In this document: one piece after another, positions 1 to 7,891 of the stretch | Numbering within the stretch: the stretch's first letter is position 1 | How the letters are laid out: every line of letters starts with the position of its first letter | Source: Acidobacteriota bacterium | GTDB taxonomy: Bacteria; Acidobacteriota; Terriglobia; UBA7540 | Direction: 5' to 3' | DNA: 17,787 nucleotides | Assembly: GCA_003224665.1 (NCBI GenBank) | Contig: QHZM01000173.1 | Coordinates: 1-17,787, forward strand | Position numbers and translations under genes: made by a program | The notes under the pieces: model-generated | What the model saw: the letters and a program-made list of their open reading frames with translations, nothing else | Databases searched by the model: none | Told to the model about the DNA's origin: nothing

Positions 1-2
1 AG

Positions 3-854
3 CAGGCTACTTACTTGCCCCTCGCCGAGCTTGTCACCCTGATCGGCCATCCGGAAGTCTCCGACGCCACCACGCGGTTCAAGGCCGAGCGGATCTTGTT
101 CGATCTTCGAGCCGACACCGCCGAGGGCGAAGGGAAAGTCCAGTCCATGCACTTTGAGGCGCAGAAAGGGGACGGGCAGGCGGGCCGCAGCGGGAGCTCT
201 GCGGGGACTGATGACCCGACGCATGTCCTGGCGGACCGGGTACTCGCCGACCGCCGCAGCCAGTTCGTGCGATACCAGGGACACGTGCGCGCCTGGCACG
301 GCACCGACGTTGTGGAATCGCCTTCACTTGACGTCTATCGGGCGGAGCGGCGGATCAGGTCGGGGTCGCGAGTCGTTACGTCCCACTTCCAGTCGGTCCA
401 TCTGGACAAAGCGCCAGGGACGAACTCTCCCCCCGGGCGTGAGACCCGGCCGGTTACGATCCGCGCGGACCGGCTGGAGTATTTCGACCAGGGGCGCAAA
501 GCAGCCTACCGCGGCAACGTGCAATTCCAGACGGAGAACACCGTCCTCAAGGCGGACCGCCTGGATGTCTATTTTTCGCTTGCGAGAGCGACGGAAGCTT
601 CTGAAATCCAGCGCGCCGTGGCCGACGGTCACGTCCTGGTGGTCGAGCCGGGACGCCGGGCCACCGGCGAGCACGCCGAATACGACGCGGGGCCGGGAAA
701 AATCCAGGTGACGGGCGGCCCGCCCGCTCTTTACGACGAGCAAAAGGGCTTCGTGACGGGCGAGCGTTTGACTTTCTTTGTTCACGATGATAGGCTGCTC
801 GTGGACGGAGGTGATAAGTCGCCAACTTTATCGCAACACCGCGTCGCGCAATGA
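3..854 (+). CDS. lptA: LptA/OstA-type LPS transport protein, C-terminal part (5' end outside window)
   Basis: The reading frame is open to the window's left edge, so only the last 283 or so residues are visible. The TTG at 15 is probably internal, not the start. OstA/LptA proteins form the periplasmic beta-jellyroll bridge that carries LPS from the inner-membrane LptBFG(C) complex to LptD. The visible part shows repeated OstA-like units: one near the left end (LVTLIGHPEVSD), one in the middle (ADRVLADRRSQFVRYQGHV) and a well-preserved final one (IRADRLEYFDQGRKAAYRGNV, then ATGEHAEYDAGPGKIQVTGG and VTGERLTFF). This is more than the single domain of the short E. coli LptA, so it may be a longer multi-repeat or LptC-fused form, common outside Proteobacteria. 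The stop lies 6 bp before lptB, which supports an LPS-export operon. The family call is firm; full architecture is unknown. Confidence 0.8.
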   Translation, partial: QATYLPLAELVTLIGHPEVSDATTRFKAERILFDLRADTAEGEGKVQSMHFEAQKGDGQAGRSGSSAGTDDPTHVLADRVLADRRSQFVRYQGHVRAWHGTDVVESPSLDVYRAERRIRSGSRVVTSHFQSVHLDKAPGTNSPPGRETRPVTIRADRLEYFDQGRKAAYRGNVQFQTENTVLKADRLDVYFSLARATEASEIQRAVADGHVLVVEPGRRATGEHAEYDAGPGKIQVTGGPPALYDEQKGFVTGERLTFFVHDDRLLVDGGDKSPTLSQHRVAQ

Positions 855-860
855 GCGACC

Positions 861-1589
861 ATGCAGATTCTCTCCACCGTCGATCTGACCAAAGCGTTCA
901 AGGGTCGCAAGATTGTTGACGACATCAATCTTAGGATCGCCCAGGGAGAGGTGGTGGGCCTGCTCGGGCCGAACGGAGCCGGCAAGACCACAACGTTCCA
1001 CATCATTGTGGGGCTGATGAGCCCCGACTCAGGGCAAGTCCTCCTCGACGGAGTGGACATCACCCACCTCCCGATGTACCTCCGGGCGAGGAACGGAATC
1101 AGTTACCTCCCCCAAGAACCCTCCATCTTCAGAAAACTCACTGTGGAAGAGAATATCCTGGCGGTGCTCGAAACGCTGCCGCTGTCACCGCACGAGAGGC
1201 GCGAGCGGCTGGAGGAGTTTATCGAGGAACTGGGCTTGCAACAGGTCCGCCGCAGCTACGGCTACATGCTTTCCGGCGGGGAGCGGCGGCGGGTCGAGAT
1301 CGCAAGGTCTCTGGTCATCTCTCCTTCGTTCATGCTTCTCGACGAGCCCTTTTCCGGGATCGACCCGCTGACGGTGCTGGACATCCAGAAGATCATAGGC
1401 CGTCTCAAGTCGAGCGGGATCGGCGTTCTGGTGACGGACCACAACGTGCGAGAAACGTTGCAAGTGACCGACCAGGCTTACATCATCAACAACGGGCGGA
1501 TCTTCCGTTCGGGAACCCCGGAGGAACTGGGCAATGACGTTCAAGTGAAGAAGATTTATTTGGGTGATAATTTTCAGTTGGCGATCTGA
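861..1589 (+). CDS. lptB: LPS export ABC transporter ATP-binding protein LptB
   Basis: Cytoplasmic ATPase of the LptB2FG complex, which extracts LPS from the inner membrane and drives it along the LptC/LptA bridge. The 242 residues match the usual LptB length. All nucleotide-binding motifs are present: Walker A GPNGAGKT (36-43), Q-loop Gln85 in YLPQEPSIF, signature LSGGE (137-141) followed by RRRVEIARSL, Walker B FMLLDE (157-162) with catalytic Glu162, and switch His194 in VTDHNVRETL. GGERRRVEIAR and the FSGIDP D-loop are typical of LptB rather than amino-acid ABC ATPases. The ATG at 861 is 6 bp after the lptA stop; no strong Shine-Dalgarno is visible, so translation may be coupled. rpoN follows after 18 bp, the classic lptB-rpoN order. 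Confidence 0.96.
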   Translation: MQILSTVDLTKAFKGRKIVDDINLRIAQGEVVGLLGPNGAGKTTTFHIIVGLMSPDSGQVLLDGVDITHLPMYLRARNGISYLPQEPSIFRKLTVEENILAVLETLPLSPHERRERLEEFIEELGLQQVRRSYGYMLSGGERRRVEIARSLVISPSFMLLDEPFSGIDPLTVLDIQKIIGRLKSSGIGVLVTDHNVRETLQVTDQAYIINNGRIFRSGTPEELGNDVQVKKIYLGDNFQLAI

Positions 1590-1607
1590 CCGGTAAAATA
1601 GACTGCG

Positions 1608-3065
1608 ATGGGCGGCAATCAACAACCCAGACTCGGGCTGACCCTGAAGGTGGCGCAGAGGCAGATTCTGACACCTGGCTTGGTCCAGATGGTCAGCGTT
1701 CTCGCGCTGAACAAGCTCGAATTGCGCGAGATGATCAACCAGGAAATCATGTCAAACCCCGTCCTGGAAGAGCTCTCTGAGACGGTCCCTTCGATCGAGG
1801 AGTCCACGCAGAAGACGGAGGGCGAGAAGCCGGTCGCACCTCCGGCCGATCGCGAAATCGGGTCCCAGGACAATCACGATTCATTCGAGGAGATTGACTT
1901 CGGGTCCTTCTTCGAAGACTACCTCGACCCGGGTTATAAGTCTCCTGCCGCCGAAGTCCTGGAAAAACCCTCCTTCGAAAATTTTCTCTCCCAGCCTGTT
2001 TCGCTGGCGGACCACCTGACGTGGCAGCTCAGCTTGTCGGTGTGTTGCAACGCGGTCCGCGAGGCGGGCAATTCCATTATCGGCAATCTGAACGAGGACG
2101 GCTACCTCTCGGCAAGTCCCGAAGAGATCGCGCAGACCGGAGGTCACCGGCTCGAGGACGTGCAGCAGGCGCTCACGCTCATTCAGGAATTTGACCCGCT
2201 GGGCGTGGCCGCGCGGGACTTGCGGGAATGCCTTTTGATCCAGTTGCGCACCCTGGCTCCCGAAAACTCCCTCGCCGCGCAGATCGTCTCCGATCACCTG
2301 AAGCAGCTCCAGAACAAGCAATACCGGGAGATTGCCCGTGCGCTCGACCGCCCCGTCAAGGCCGTCGAGCGGGCGGTGGAAATTATCCGCAAGCTCGACC
2401 CCCGGCCCGGCCAGCCCTACAACAGCGCCCAACCGAGGCTGATTGAGCCTGACCTGGCCATCGTGAAGACGGGCGACGGGTATCAGGTCATCATGAACGA
2501 GGACGGCCTGCCCCAGTTACGCTTGAGCCGGCATTACCGCCGCATGCTCCAACAGGATGGGACCAGCCGGGAAGTCCGGAATTACGTCAAGGAGCGGTTT
2601 TCCTCCGCCATCCAGCTCATCAAGAACATCGAGCAACGCAAGCAGACGATCATTAAAGTCTGTGAGGCCATTATTCGCCGGCAGAGGGACTTATTCGATT
2701 TTGGGATTGAAAAATTGCGGCCGATGATGATTAAAGAAGTGGCGGAAGAGGTCGGCGTCCACCCTTCAACCGTCAGCCGGGCCGTTGCCGGCAAATACGT
2801 CCACACGCCCCAGGGAGTTTACGAACTCCGGTTCTTCTTCACTGAGGCGGTCCAGGGCCCGTCCGGAGCCACCACCTCCTTGCTCAACCTGAAGCGGCTG
2901 GTCAAAAAAATGATTGACGAAGAAGACTCGACTCACCCCCTGACCGACGAGCAGATTACCCAGCGCTTGCGCGACGGGGGCTATTGCGTGACCCGCCGGA
3001 CGGTGGCCAAGTACCGAGAAGATCTCCGCATTCCCAGCACCCACCAGCGCCGAGTGAAAACTTGA
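1608..3065 (+). CDS. rpoN: RNA polymerase sigma-54 factor
   Basis: Sigma-54 directs core RNA polymerase to -24/-12 promoters and needs AAA+ activator ATPases to open them. At 485 residues it is full length for the family. Region I is recognisable at residues 7-56 (Gln-rich, RLGLTLKVAQRQILTPGLVQ, then NPVLEEL). An acidic, low-complexity region II covers roughly 57-110, and the core-binding domain about 120-300. A helix-turn-helix lies at about 371-405 (EVAEEVGVHPSTVSRAVAGKY). The RpoN box reads TRRTVAKYRE at 462-471, one residue from the classical ARRTVAKYRE, so -24 recognition should be intact. It follows lptB by 18 bp and is probably co-transcribed. No activator gene is visible here, and a scan for TGGCAC-N5-TTGC sites found none that fit. 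Confidence 0.97.
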   Translation: MGGNQQPRLGLTLKVAQRQILTPGLVQMVSVLALNKLELREMINQEIMSNPVLEELSETVPSIEESTQKTEGEKPVAPPADREIGSQDNHDSFEEIDFGSFFEDYLDPGYKSPAAEVLEKPSFENFLSQPVSLADHLTWQLSLSVCCNAVREAGNSIIGNLNEDGYLSASPEEIAQTGGHRLEDVQQALTLIQEFDPLGVAARDLRECLLIQLRTLAPENSLAAQIVSDHLKQLQNKQYREIARALDRPVKAVERAVEIIRKLDPRPGQPYNSAQPRLIEPDLAIVKTGDGYQVIMNEDGLPQLRLSRHYRRMLQQDGTSREVRNYVKERFSSAIQLIKNIEQRKQTIIKVCEAIIRRQRDLFDFGIEKLRPMMIKEVAEEVGVHPSTVSRAVAGKYVHTPQGVYELRFFFTEAVQGPSGATTSLLNLKRLVKKMIDEEDSTHPLTDEQITQRLRDGGYCVTRRTVAKYREDLRIPSTHQRRVKT

Positions 3066-3103
3066 CGGGCAAACTAGGGCTCTTATTTCCGTCGCCGAGG
3101 TTC

Positions 3104-3110
3104 GAGGAGG
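3104..3110 (+). promoter_or_regulatory. Strong Shine-Dalgarno for hpf
   Basis: GAGGAGG lies 7 bases before the ATG at 3118. It is the clearest ribosome-binding site in the left half of the window and fixes the hpf start. The neighbouring lptB, rpoN and rapZ have weak or no such motif. Confidence 0.75.
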
Positions 3111-3117
3111 TCTCTGC

Positions 3118-3657
3118 ATGCGAATCGATTACACCGGCCGGCAGATGGAAATCACACCTGATTTGCGGCAGCACACAGAAGAACACCTTCGCAAGCTCGT
3201 TCGCTTGCTCGGGGAAGGTTTCGGGTTGCACGTGATCTTGACGGCGGAGAAGCACCGGCGCATCGCGGAACTGGCCTTGGCCATCCGGGACCACACTTTG
3301 TTGGGGATCGAGGAGACCGGTGACGCCCGCACCGCGATCAAGGGCGCGCTGGACAAATTGGAGCGCCAGGCGGTCCGGCTGCTCGGAAGACGCCGCACGC
3401 GCAAACGCCGGCCCAAGCCGGCAGCCGCCATCCAGTTGAACGTCCTCGCGAAGGCCGGACGCTCGAGCCATCAAGAACGCCGGGTCCTCGCCATGGAGAG
3501 AATCCCCATCAAGCCCATGACGATTCATGAGGCCGTGGAAGCCCTGGATACCACGCGCAGCGGCGTGGTGGTCTTTCGCAACCCGGCGACCGAGCGCGTC
3601 AACGTCATTTACCAGCGACCTGACGGCAAGCTGGGGCTGATCGAACCCGAGCCCTAG
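3118..3657 (+). CDS. hpf: Ribosome hibernation promoting factor, long form
   Basis: Binds the decoding centre of idle 30S subunits and, in the long form, dimerises 70S ribosomes to 100S particles during starvation. The 179 residues contain two domains. The N-terminal YfiA/S30AE fold is at about 1-100 (MRIDYTGRQMEITPDLRQHT, then basic LGRRRTRKRRPK at its end). The C-terminal dimerisation domain is at about 126-179 (ERIPIKPMTIHEAVEAL, SGVVVFRN, VNVIYQRPDGKLGLIEPEP). The C-terminal domain separates it from the short HPF found downstream of rpoN in E. coli. An excellent Shine-Dalgarno sits 7 bases upstream and the gap from rpoN is 52 bp. The rpoN-hpf order is widely conserved. Confidence 0.95.
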   Translation: MRIDYTGRQMEITPDLRQHTEEHLRKLVRLLGEGFGLHVILTAEKHRRIAELALAIRDHTLLGIEETGDARTAIKGALDKLERQAVRLLGRRRTRKRRPKPAAAIQLNVLAKAGRSSHQERRVLAMERIPIKPMTIHEAVEALDTTRSGVVVFRNPATERVNVIYQRPDGKLGLIEPEP

Positions 3658-3694
3658 GAGAATATTCCTGGACTTCTGCCCGAACCGGCTGGGA

Positions 3695-3712
3695 AAGGCC
3701 TCCTCAGGCCTT
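3695..3712 (+). other. Perfect hairpin in hpf-rapZ gap
   Basis: Inverted repeat AAGGCCT-CCTC-AGGCCTT, 7 bp stem with a 4-base loop, 38 bases after the hpf stop. There is no T-run after it, so it is not a standard intrinsic terminator. It could be a processing or pausing site. The 205-bp gap holds a second, weaker hairpin (about 3762-3780, TTCGC-TCAA-GCGAA core) and no ORF I can support. Confidence 0.35.
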
Positions 3713-3862
3713 GACTCGGCCGCGCAATAAGTGTCAAAGGGCAGCCGTGCTTCAGACCGCCCGTTTCGCTCAAGCGAACGAAGGCTTTGAAACTCAGGGG
3801 AAGCGGGGGATTTCGGGCATCTGAACAGGTTCTCCGATCCGCTCCGCCCCGCTTGGGTGCTC

Positions 3863-4750
3863 ATGAAAACAGCCGCTTCCAGTAAAACCTCCAGACAATT
3901 TGTCGTCATTACCGGCCTGAGCGGATCGGGAAAAGGCTCCGTCCTGAAAGCATTCGAGGACCTTGGTTTTTATTGTGTGGATAACCTCCCCATCGACCTG
4001 ATCCCCAAGTTCGCGGACCTGTGCGCCGAGCCCCAGAGTCGCATTGACCGGGCCGCGGTGGTCGTGGACATTCGGGAAGGAGAAGCCCTCAGCCAGCTTC
4101 CCGGCATGTACCGCAGCCTGTCGCGCGACAATATGAAACTTTCGCTGGTCTTCCTTGAGGCTGCCGATCAGGCGCTGATCCGGCGCTTTGAGGAGACGCG
4201 GCGACCTCACCCCCTCGGTCGCGACCTGCCCGTCCGGGAAGGAATTCGACTCGAGCGGATGTTGCTCAAGCCCATGCGCCAGCTCGCCGACGCCGTCGTC
4301 AATACCACCCGGATGAACGTCCACGAGCTCCGGGACTTCATCCAGACGCGGTTTGGCGGGTTGTCCGCCCGCAAGGCCCTCCTGATCTCCGTCCTTTCTT
4401 TTGGGTTTCGCTTTGGCGTCCCGCCCGATGCGGACCTGGTCTTTGACGTGCGTTTTCTCCCGAACCCGAATTACTTGGCGCGGCTGCGGAACAAGACCGG
4501 CCGCGACCGCGCTGTGCGGAATTTTATGGATTCCTACCCCCAGACGAAAGAATTCACGGAGCGAGTGATGGACCTGCTCCTCTACCTGCTGCCGCATTAC
4601 ATCCGCGAGGGGAAAAGCTACCTCACCATTGCTCTCGGATGTACCGGCGGGCGACACCGGTCGGTGGCGCTGGCGGAGGAAATCGGCGAAGGCTTGCTGC
4701 GCGAGGGATACAAGATCAAAATCGTGCACCGCGACCTCGGTCGGAGCTGA
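3863..4750 (+). CDS. rapZ: RapZ/YvcJ-family RNase adapter and nucleotide-binding protein
   Basis: In E. coli, RapZ senses glucosamine-6-phosphate and presents the sRNA GlmZ to RNase E; in Gram-positives the YvcJ homologue binds nucleotide. From the ATG at 3863 the protein is 295 residues, near the family norm. The N-terminal P-loop domain starts with ITGLSGSGKG (16-25) followed by the family hallmark FEDLGFYCVDNLP (31-43). TRRPHPLGRDL at 112-122 and DVRFLPNPNY at 205-214 are also typical. The C-terminal domain has GCTGGRHRSV (259-268), the conserved phosphosugar-binding segment. Oddly, the Walker A residue after Lys24 is Gly, not Ser/Thr. An in-frame GTG at 3857 is an alternative start; neither has a clear Shine-Dalgarno. 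ptsN and hprK, often neighbours in related clusters, are absent. Confidence 0.94.
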   Translation: MKTAASSKTSRQFVVITGLSGSGKGSVLKAFEDLGFYCVDNLPIDLIPKFADLCAEPQSRIDRAAVVVDIREGEALSQLPGMYRSLSRDNMKLSLVFLEAADQALIRRFEETRRPHPLGRDLPVREGIRLERMLLKPMRQLADAVVNTTRMNVHELRDFIQTRFGGLSARKALLISVLSFGFRFGVPPDADLVFDVRFLPNPNYLARLRNKTGRDRAVRNFMDSYPQTKEFTERVMDLLLYLLPHYIREGKSYLTIALGCTGGRHRSVALAEEIGEGLLREGYKIKIVHRDLGRS

Positions 4751-4775
4751 AAGGCGCGTTTTCTTGAAATGAGCA

Positions 4776-4804
4776 CCCGAGCTCGAATTACGGAAGGGCT
4801 CGGG
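4776..4804 (+). other. Leader hairpin before the ROK kinase gene
   Basis: CCCGAGCTC (4776-4784) can pair with GGGCTCGGG (4796-4804) with one G-U pair, giving a 9-bp stem and an 11-base loop. It sits between the rapZ stop and the ROK start. It would bury the GGAAGG motif at 4792-4797 that the alternative TTG start at 4810 would need, which favours the GTG start at 4825. There is no T-run, so a terminator is unlikely. Confidence 0.3.
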
Positions 4805-4824
4805 CTCGATTGCGCGAGGGTCTC

Positions 4825-5805
4825 GTGAATTACGTGATTGGGATAGACATTGGAGGCACGCACTTTCGGGTAGGGCTGTTCGATCAGGATGGAGGGCGCC
4901 TGCTGGTATCCGAAGACGCTACGTTGCGCTCGGGCGGCCGCGACTGGATGCTCCAACAAGTCCGGGAGCGGTCACGCGTCCTGACGGAAAGGGCCGATTA
5001 CACCGTGAAGGCGTGCGGCGTCAGCTTCGGCGGCCCAGTGGATCTTGGACGCCAACAAGTCAGCTCGATCCATGCGCCGGGCTGGGCCAGCTTCCCTCTC
5101 GCAAAGTGGGTTCGGGAGAACTTGAATTTGGAGTGTTGTCTCGACAATGACGCGAACGCAGGCGGGCTCGGAGAATATCGCTACGGCGCGGGCCGAGGGT
5201 CCCACTCCATGGTCTATGTGACAGTCAGCACCGGGATTGGAAGCGGGTTGATCTGCGACGGGAAGATATTCCGCGGGAAAGACAATCTGGCCGGGGAGAT
5301 TGGGCACATTCCCGTGTCTGATTCGGGCGGGGTGTGTTCCTGCGGGGGAAGGGGATGCCTCGAGACATTTTGTTCAGGAACCGCAATCGCCCGCCGGGGT
5401 CAGGACTGGGCTTCTCGCAGGCCCGAACAGGTTTCCCGAATCGTCGAGCTCAGCGGCGGCAGGGCTGGAAAAATCACCGCGAAGTCCGTCATCCAGGCGG
5501 CAGCCGAAGGGAACATGGCAGCTTCTCAAATCCTCCGGGAATCCGCGCGGTGGCTCGCTCGGGCACTTCTGATCATCATCCGAGTCGTAAACCCGGACAG
5601 GATCGTTTTGGGCGGAGGGGTGGCGCAGGCGGGCGGCGTCCTGCTGGATCCGGTGCGGGAGTTTCTTGAAGAATTAGGCTCGCCCTCGATTGGTTACACA
5701 ACAGAAATTGTTCTTTCCGAACTGGGAATTTACTCTCCCCTATATGGAGCGGCGGCGATGGCGCTTGATTTGATTGGAGCCGCCCCGGCCGGGGCGGATT
5801 CTTAG
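4825..5805 (+). CDS. ROK-family sugar kinase, probably glucokinase
   Basis: Cytosolic ATP-dependent hexose kinase of the ROK family; glucose is the likeliest substrate, but fructose, N-acetylmannosamine or N-acetylglucosamine cannot be excluded. From the GTG at 4825 it has 326 residues. Visible motifs are the phosphate-binding DIGGTHFRVGLFD (8-20), LDNDANAGGLGE (106-117) with the probable catalytic base Asp109, TGIGSG (136-141), and the ROK zinc motif from His161 to CSCGGRGCLE (171-180; ligands Cys171, Cys173, Cys178). There is no N-terminal DNA-binding domain, so it is a kinase, not a repressor. GAGGG at 4816-4820 precedes this start closely; a TTG at 4810 in the same frame is the alternative. 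Its place after rapZ suggests a non-PTS hexose entry step near an aminosugar-sensing regulator; that link is inference. Confidence 0.88.
   Translation: MNYVIGIDIGGTHFRVGLFDQDGGRLLVSEDATLRSGGRDWMLQQVRERSRVLTERADYTVKACGVSFGGPVDLGRQQVSSIHAPGWASFPLAKWVRENLNLECCLDNDANAGGLGEYRYGAGRGSHSMVYVTVSTGIGSGLICDGKIFRGKDNLAGEIGHIPVSDSGGVCSCGGRGCLETFCSGTAIARRGQDWASRRPEQVSRIVELSGGRAGKITAKSVIQAAAEGNMAASQILRESARWLARALLIIIRVVNPDRIVLGGGVAQAGGVLLDPVREFLEELGSPSIGYTTEIVLSELGIYSPLYGAAAMALDLIGAAPAGADS
5780..5797 (+). other. 18-bp perfect GC palindrome at the 3' end of the ROK gene
   Basis: CCGCCCCGGCCGGGGCGG is perfectly self-complementary and ends 5 bases before the TAG at 5803. As RNA it gives a 7-bp all-GC stem with a GGCC loop. 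The bases after it (ATTCTTAG) are not a T-run. It may stabilise the 3' end or pause polymerase at the end of the lptA-to-ROK unit, just before the msbA promoter. Confidence 0.4.
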
Positions 5806-5890
5806 GCCCTGTTTCCTGATAACTAATTGAAGCGGAAGCACTTAGCTCTTTCTGGGTTGATGTGCCCGCAATCGGGTCGCTCTCCGCTGC

Positions 5891-5920
5891 TTGACGCTCG
5901 GTTCACTGAGGAATTACTAT
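5891..5920 (+). promoter_or_regulatory. Putative sigma-70-type promoter for the MsbA-type exporter gene
   Basis: TTGACG (5891-5896; 5/6 to TTGACA) and TACTAT (5915-5920; 4/6 to TATAAT) are separated by 18 bp. Transcription would start near 5927, leaving a leader of about 60 bases before the ATG at 5987. It sits in the 181-bp gap after the ROK gene, the natural break between operons. Prediction from consensus only. Confidence 0.45.
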
Positions 5921-5986
5921 AGGGAGATTTTCGACGAGCGCCGCAGGCCCCAGTATCGTGTCCCTGGACTGGGTGCTATACACTGA

Positions 5987-7801
5987 ATGAGCCAATTCAA
6001 GCGTCTCCTCGGATTCCTTCGTCCTTACACTGGGCGTTTCTTCGCGGCCGTGGTTTTGATGGCCGTCGTAGGAGCCTGCGAGGCGCTTACCGCGCTTTTG
6101 ATCCGGCCGGTGTTCGACCGCGTTCTCGGCCCTGAGTCTCCCGCCGCGTCAAGGATTCTGCTATTCCAGTTGCCCTTCAACGGCCGCGGAATTTACCTGC
6201 AGGACTTTATTCCCAGCCGGATCCACAACGAATGGACCGTCGTCGCGCTCGCCATCATCGGGGTGACGCTGGTCAAGGGACTCTCGGAATTTTTCGCCAC
6301 CTACTTCGTCAATTTCATCGGACACTCCATCGTACGGGACCTGCGCAATCTGGTCTATTCCAAGCTCATCCAGCAGTCCATCGCCTTCTTCACCAAGAAC
6401 CCTACGGGACGCTTGATGTCCGCCATCACCAGCGACATCGACAAAATCCAGAATGCGGTTGCGCAGGTCTCAGCGGATTTCCTCAAGCAGGTCTTCACCC
6501 TGGTTGGCCTGCTGGCCGTGGTGTGCTACATCGATTGGAAGCTGACCTTCGTCTCACTTCTCCTGGTTCCTCTGGTCGTGTTCCCCTCGGTGAACATCGG
6601 GCGTTACATCCGCAAGTCCAGCCGTTCCAGCCAGGACAAGATGGCTGAACTCAACAGCGTGCTTCAGGAGACATTCACCGGGATTCGAATCGTGAAGGCG
6701 TTCGTCATGGAATTGTTCGAAGTCGCCAAATTCAAGGCAGCTACCCGGCGACTCCTGAAGACCAACCTGCGATGGGTGCGCGCGCAGGCCGCGACCTCTC
6801 CATTGATGGAACTGCTCGGCGCCATTACCATAGCCGGCTTGCTGCTTTACGAACGCAATGAAATTCTCCACCGCGCGCAGACCGCCGGGGGATTCGTGGC
6901 CTTTCTCTACGCGCTGATCAAAATGTACGAGCCCATCAAGCGGCTTTCGGGAGTGAACAACGCCGTCCAACAGGCTGTGGGCGCTTCAGAGGAGGTCTTC
7001 CGTTATCTCGAGGTGCCGCAGGACGTTGGGGAAAAACCGGACGCTGTCGAATTGCCTCCGTTCCAGGACGAAATCGCCATCGAACACGTCGATTTCGACT
7101 ACGAGGATGGCATCCCGCTCTTGCGCAACGTCAATCTGCGGATCAGGAAAGGCGAAGTGGTCGCCATTGTCGGCTCGAGCGGGGCCGGCAAGAGCACTCT
7201 GGCCAGCCTGATTGGCAGGTTCTTCGACGTGACCCATGGACGGATCCTCCTCGACGGCTACGACGTGCGTGACGTGAAGGTGAGCTCGCTGCGCGGTCAA
7301 ATCGGGCTGGTCACTCAGGAGACGGTCCTTTTCAACGACACGGCTTTCAACAACATTTGTTACGGGAGCCAGTCCTGGAGTCAGACGGCCGTCGTCGAGG
7401 CGGCCCGCGCCGCGCTGGCCCATGACTTCATCATGGAGCTGCCGAAAGGATACCAGACGGAGATCGGCGAGCGCGGCCAGCGGCTTTCCGGCGGCCAGAG
7501 GCAACGGATGGCCATCGCTCGGGCCCTGCTGAAAAACCCGCCACTGTTGATTCTGGATGAGGCGACGTCGGAACTGGACACGGAGTCCGAGCTCCTTGTC
7601 CAGAGCGCCCTCGGCAATCTCATGGCGGGGCGCACGGTGCTGGTGATTGCGCACAGGCTCTCAACTGTTCGACGGGCTGACAGGATCGTTGTTCTTGACC
7701 GCGGCAGTATTTCGGAAGTCGGAACGCATGAGGACCTGATCAATCGGGGTGGAATTTACCAGCGACTCCACAAGCTGCAGTTCGTGGACGTCGAACCGTA
7801 A
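5987..7801 (+). CDS. msbA: MsbA-type lipid A/multidrug ABC exporter (fused membrane and ATPase domains)
   Basis: Homodimeric inner-membrane exporter. MsbA flips lipid A-core across the inner membrane before Lpt transport; other type IV exporters move drugs or peptides. The 604 residues are one half-transporter. The N-terminal transmembrane domain (about 15-330) has hydrophobic helices near 18-40, 84-105, 160-182, 187-204 and 275-290. The ATPase domain (about 365-604) carries Walker A GSSGAGKST (396-404), Q-loop Gln444, signature LSGGQ (500-504), Walker B LLILDE (520-525) with Glu525, then ATSELDTESE and switch His556 in IAHRLST. GEV/VAIVGSSGAGKST and the D-loop match MsbA closely. A promoter candidate lies upstream; the Shine-Dalgarno is weak. 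Proximity to lptA/lptB supports lipid A as substrate, but this is inference. Confidence 0.87.
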   Translation: MSQFKRLLGFLRPYTGRFFAAVVLMAVVGACEALTALLIRPVFDRVLGPESPAASRILLFQLPFNGRGIYLQDFIPSRIHNEWTVVALAIIGVTLVKGLSEFFATYFVNFIGHSIVRDLRNLVYSKLIQQSIAFFTKNPTGRLMSAITSDIDKIQNAVAQVSADFLKQVFTLVGLLAVVCYIDWKLTFVSLLLVPLVVFPSVNIGRYIRKSSRSSQDKMAELNSVLQETFTGIRIVKAFVMELFEVAKFKAATRRLLKTNLRWVRAQAATSPLMELLGAITIAGLLLYERNEILHRAQTAGGFVAFLYALIKMYEPIKRLSGVNNAVQQAVGASEEVFRYLEVPQDVGEKPDAVELPPFQDEIAIEHVDFDYEDGIPLLRNVNLRIRKGEVVAIVGSSGAGKSTLASLIGRFFDVTHGRILLDGYDVRDVKVSSLRGQIGLVTQETVLFNDTAFNNICYGSQSWSQTAVVEAARAALAHDFIMELPKGYQTEIGERGQRLSGGQRQRMAIARALLKNPPLLILDEATSELDTESELLVQSALGNLMAGRTVLVIAHRLSTVRRADRIVVLDRGSISEVGTHEDLINRGGIYQRLHKLQFVDVEP

Positions 7802-7891
7802 AATTGATGAGAGGTAGCTTGAGAGCCCCGGGAACAGGTCCGTCGTGCCGAGCTGAGTCCGAGGCGTTCAATTCATAAGGCGTAGGGGTGC

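Noticed and set aside
2956..3909. Long minus-strand frame of 317 codons across rpoN, hpf and rapZ ends
   Set aside because: It overlaps three well-identified genes, shows no family motif, and such frames are common in GC-rich DNA.
3794..4729. Minus-strand frame of 311 codons opposite rapZ
   Set aside because: It mirrors rapZ, which has full family motifs; the mirror protein is low-complexity with no recognisable domain.
5904..5926. T7-phage-promoter-like stretch before msbA (ACTATAGGGAGA matches the 3' half)
   Set aside because: Only the 3' half matches exactly, the upstream half is mostly different, and no phage polymerase gene is present. The sequence is better read as a -10 region.
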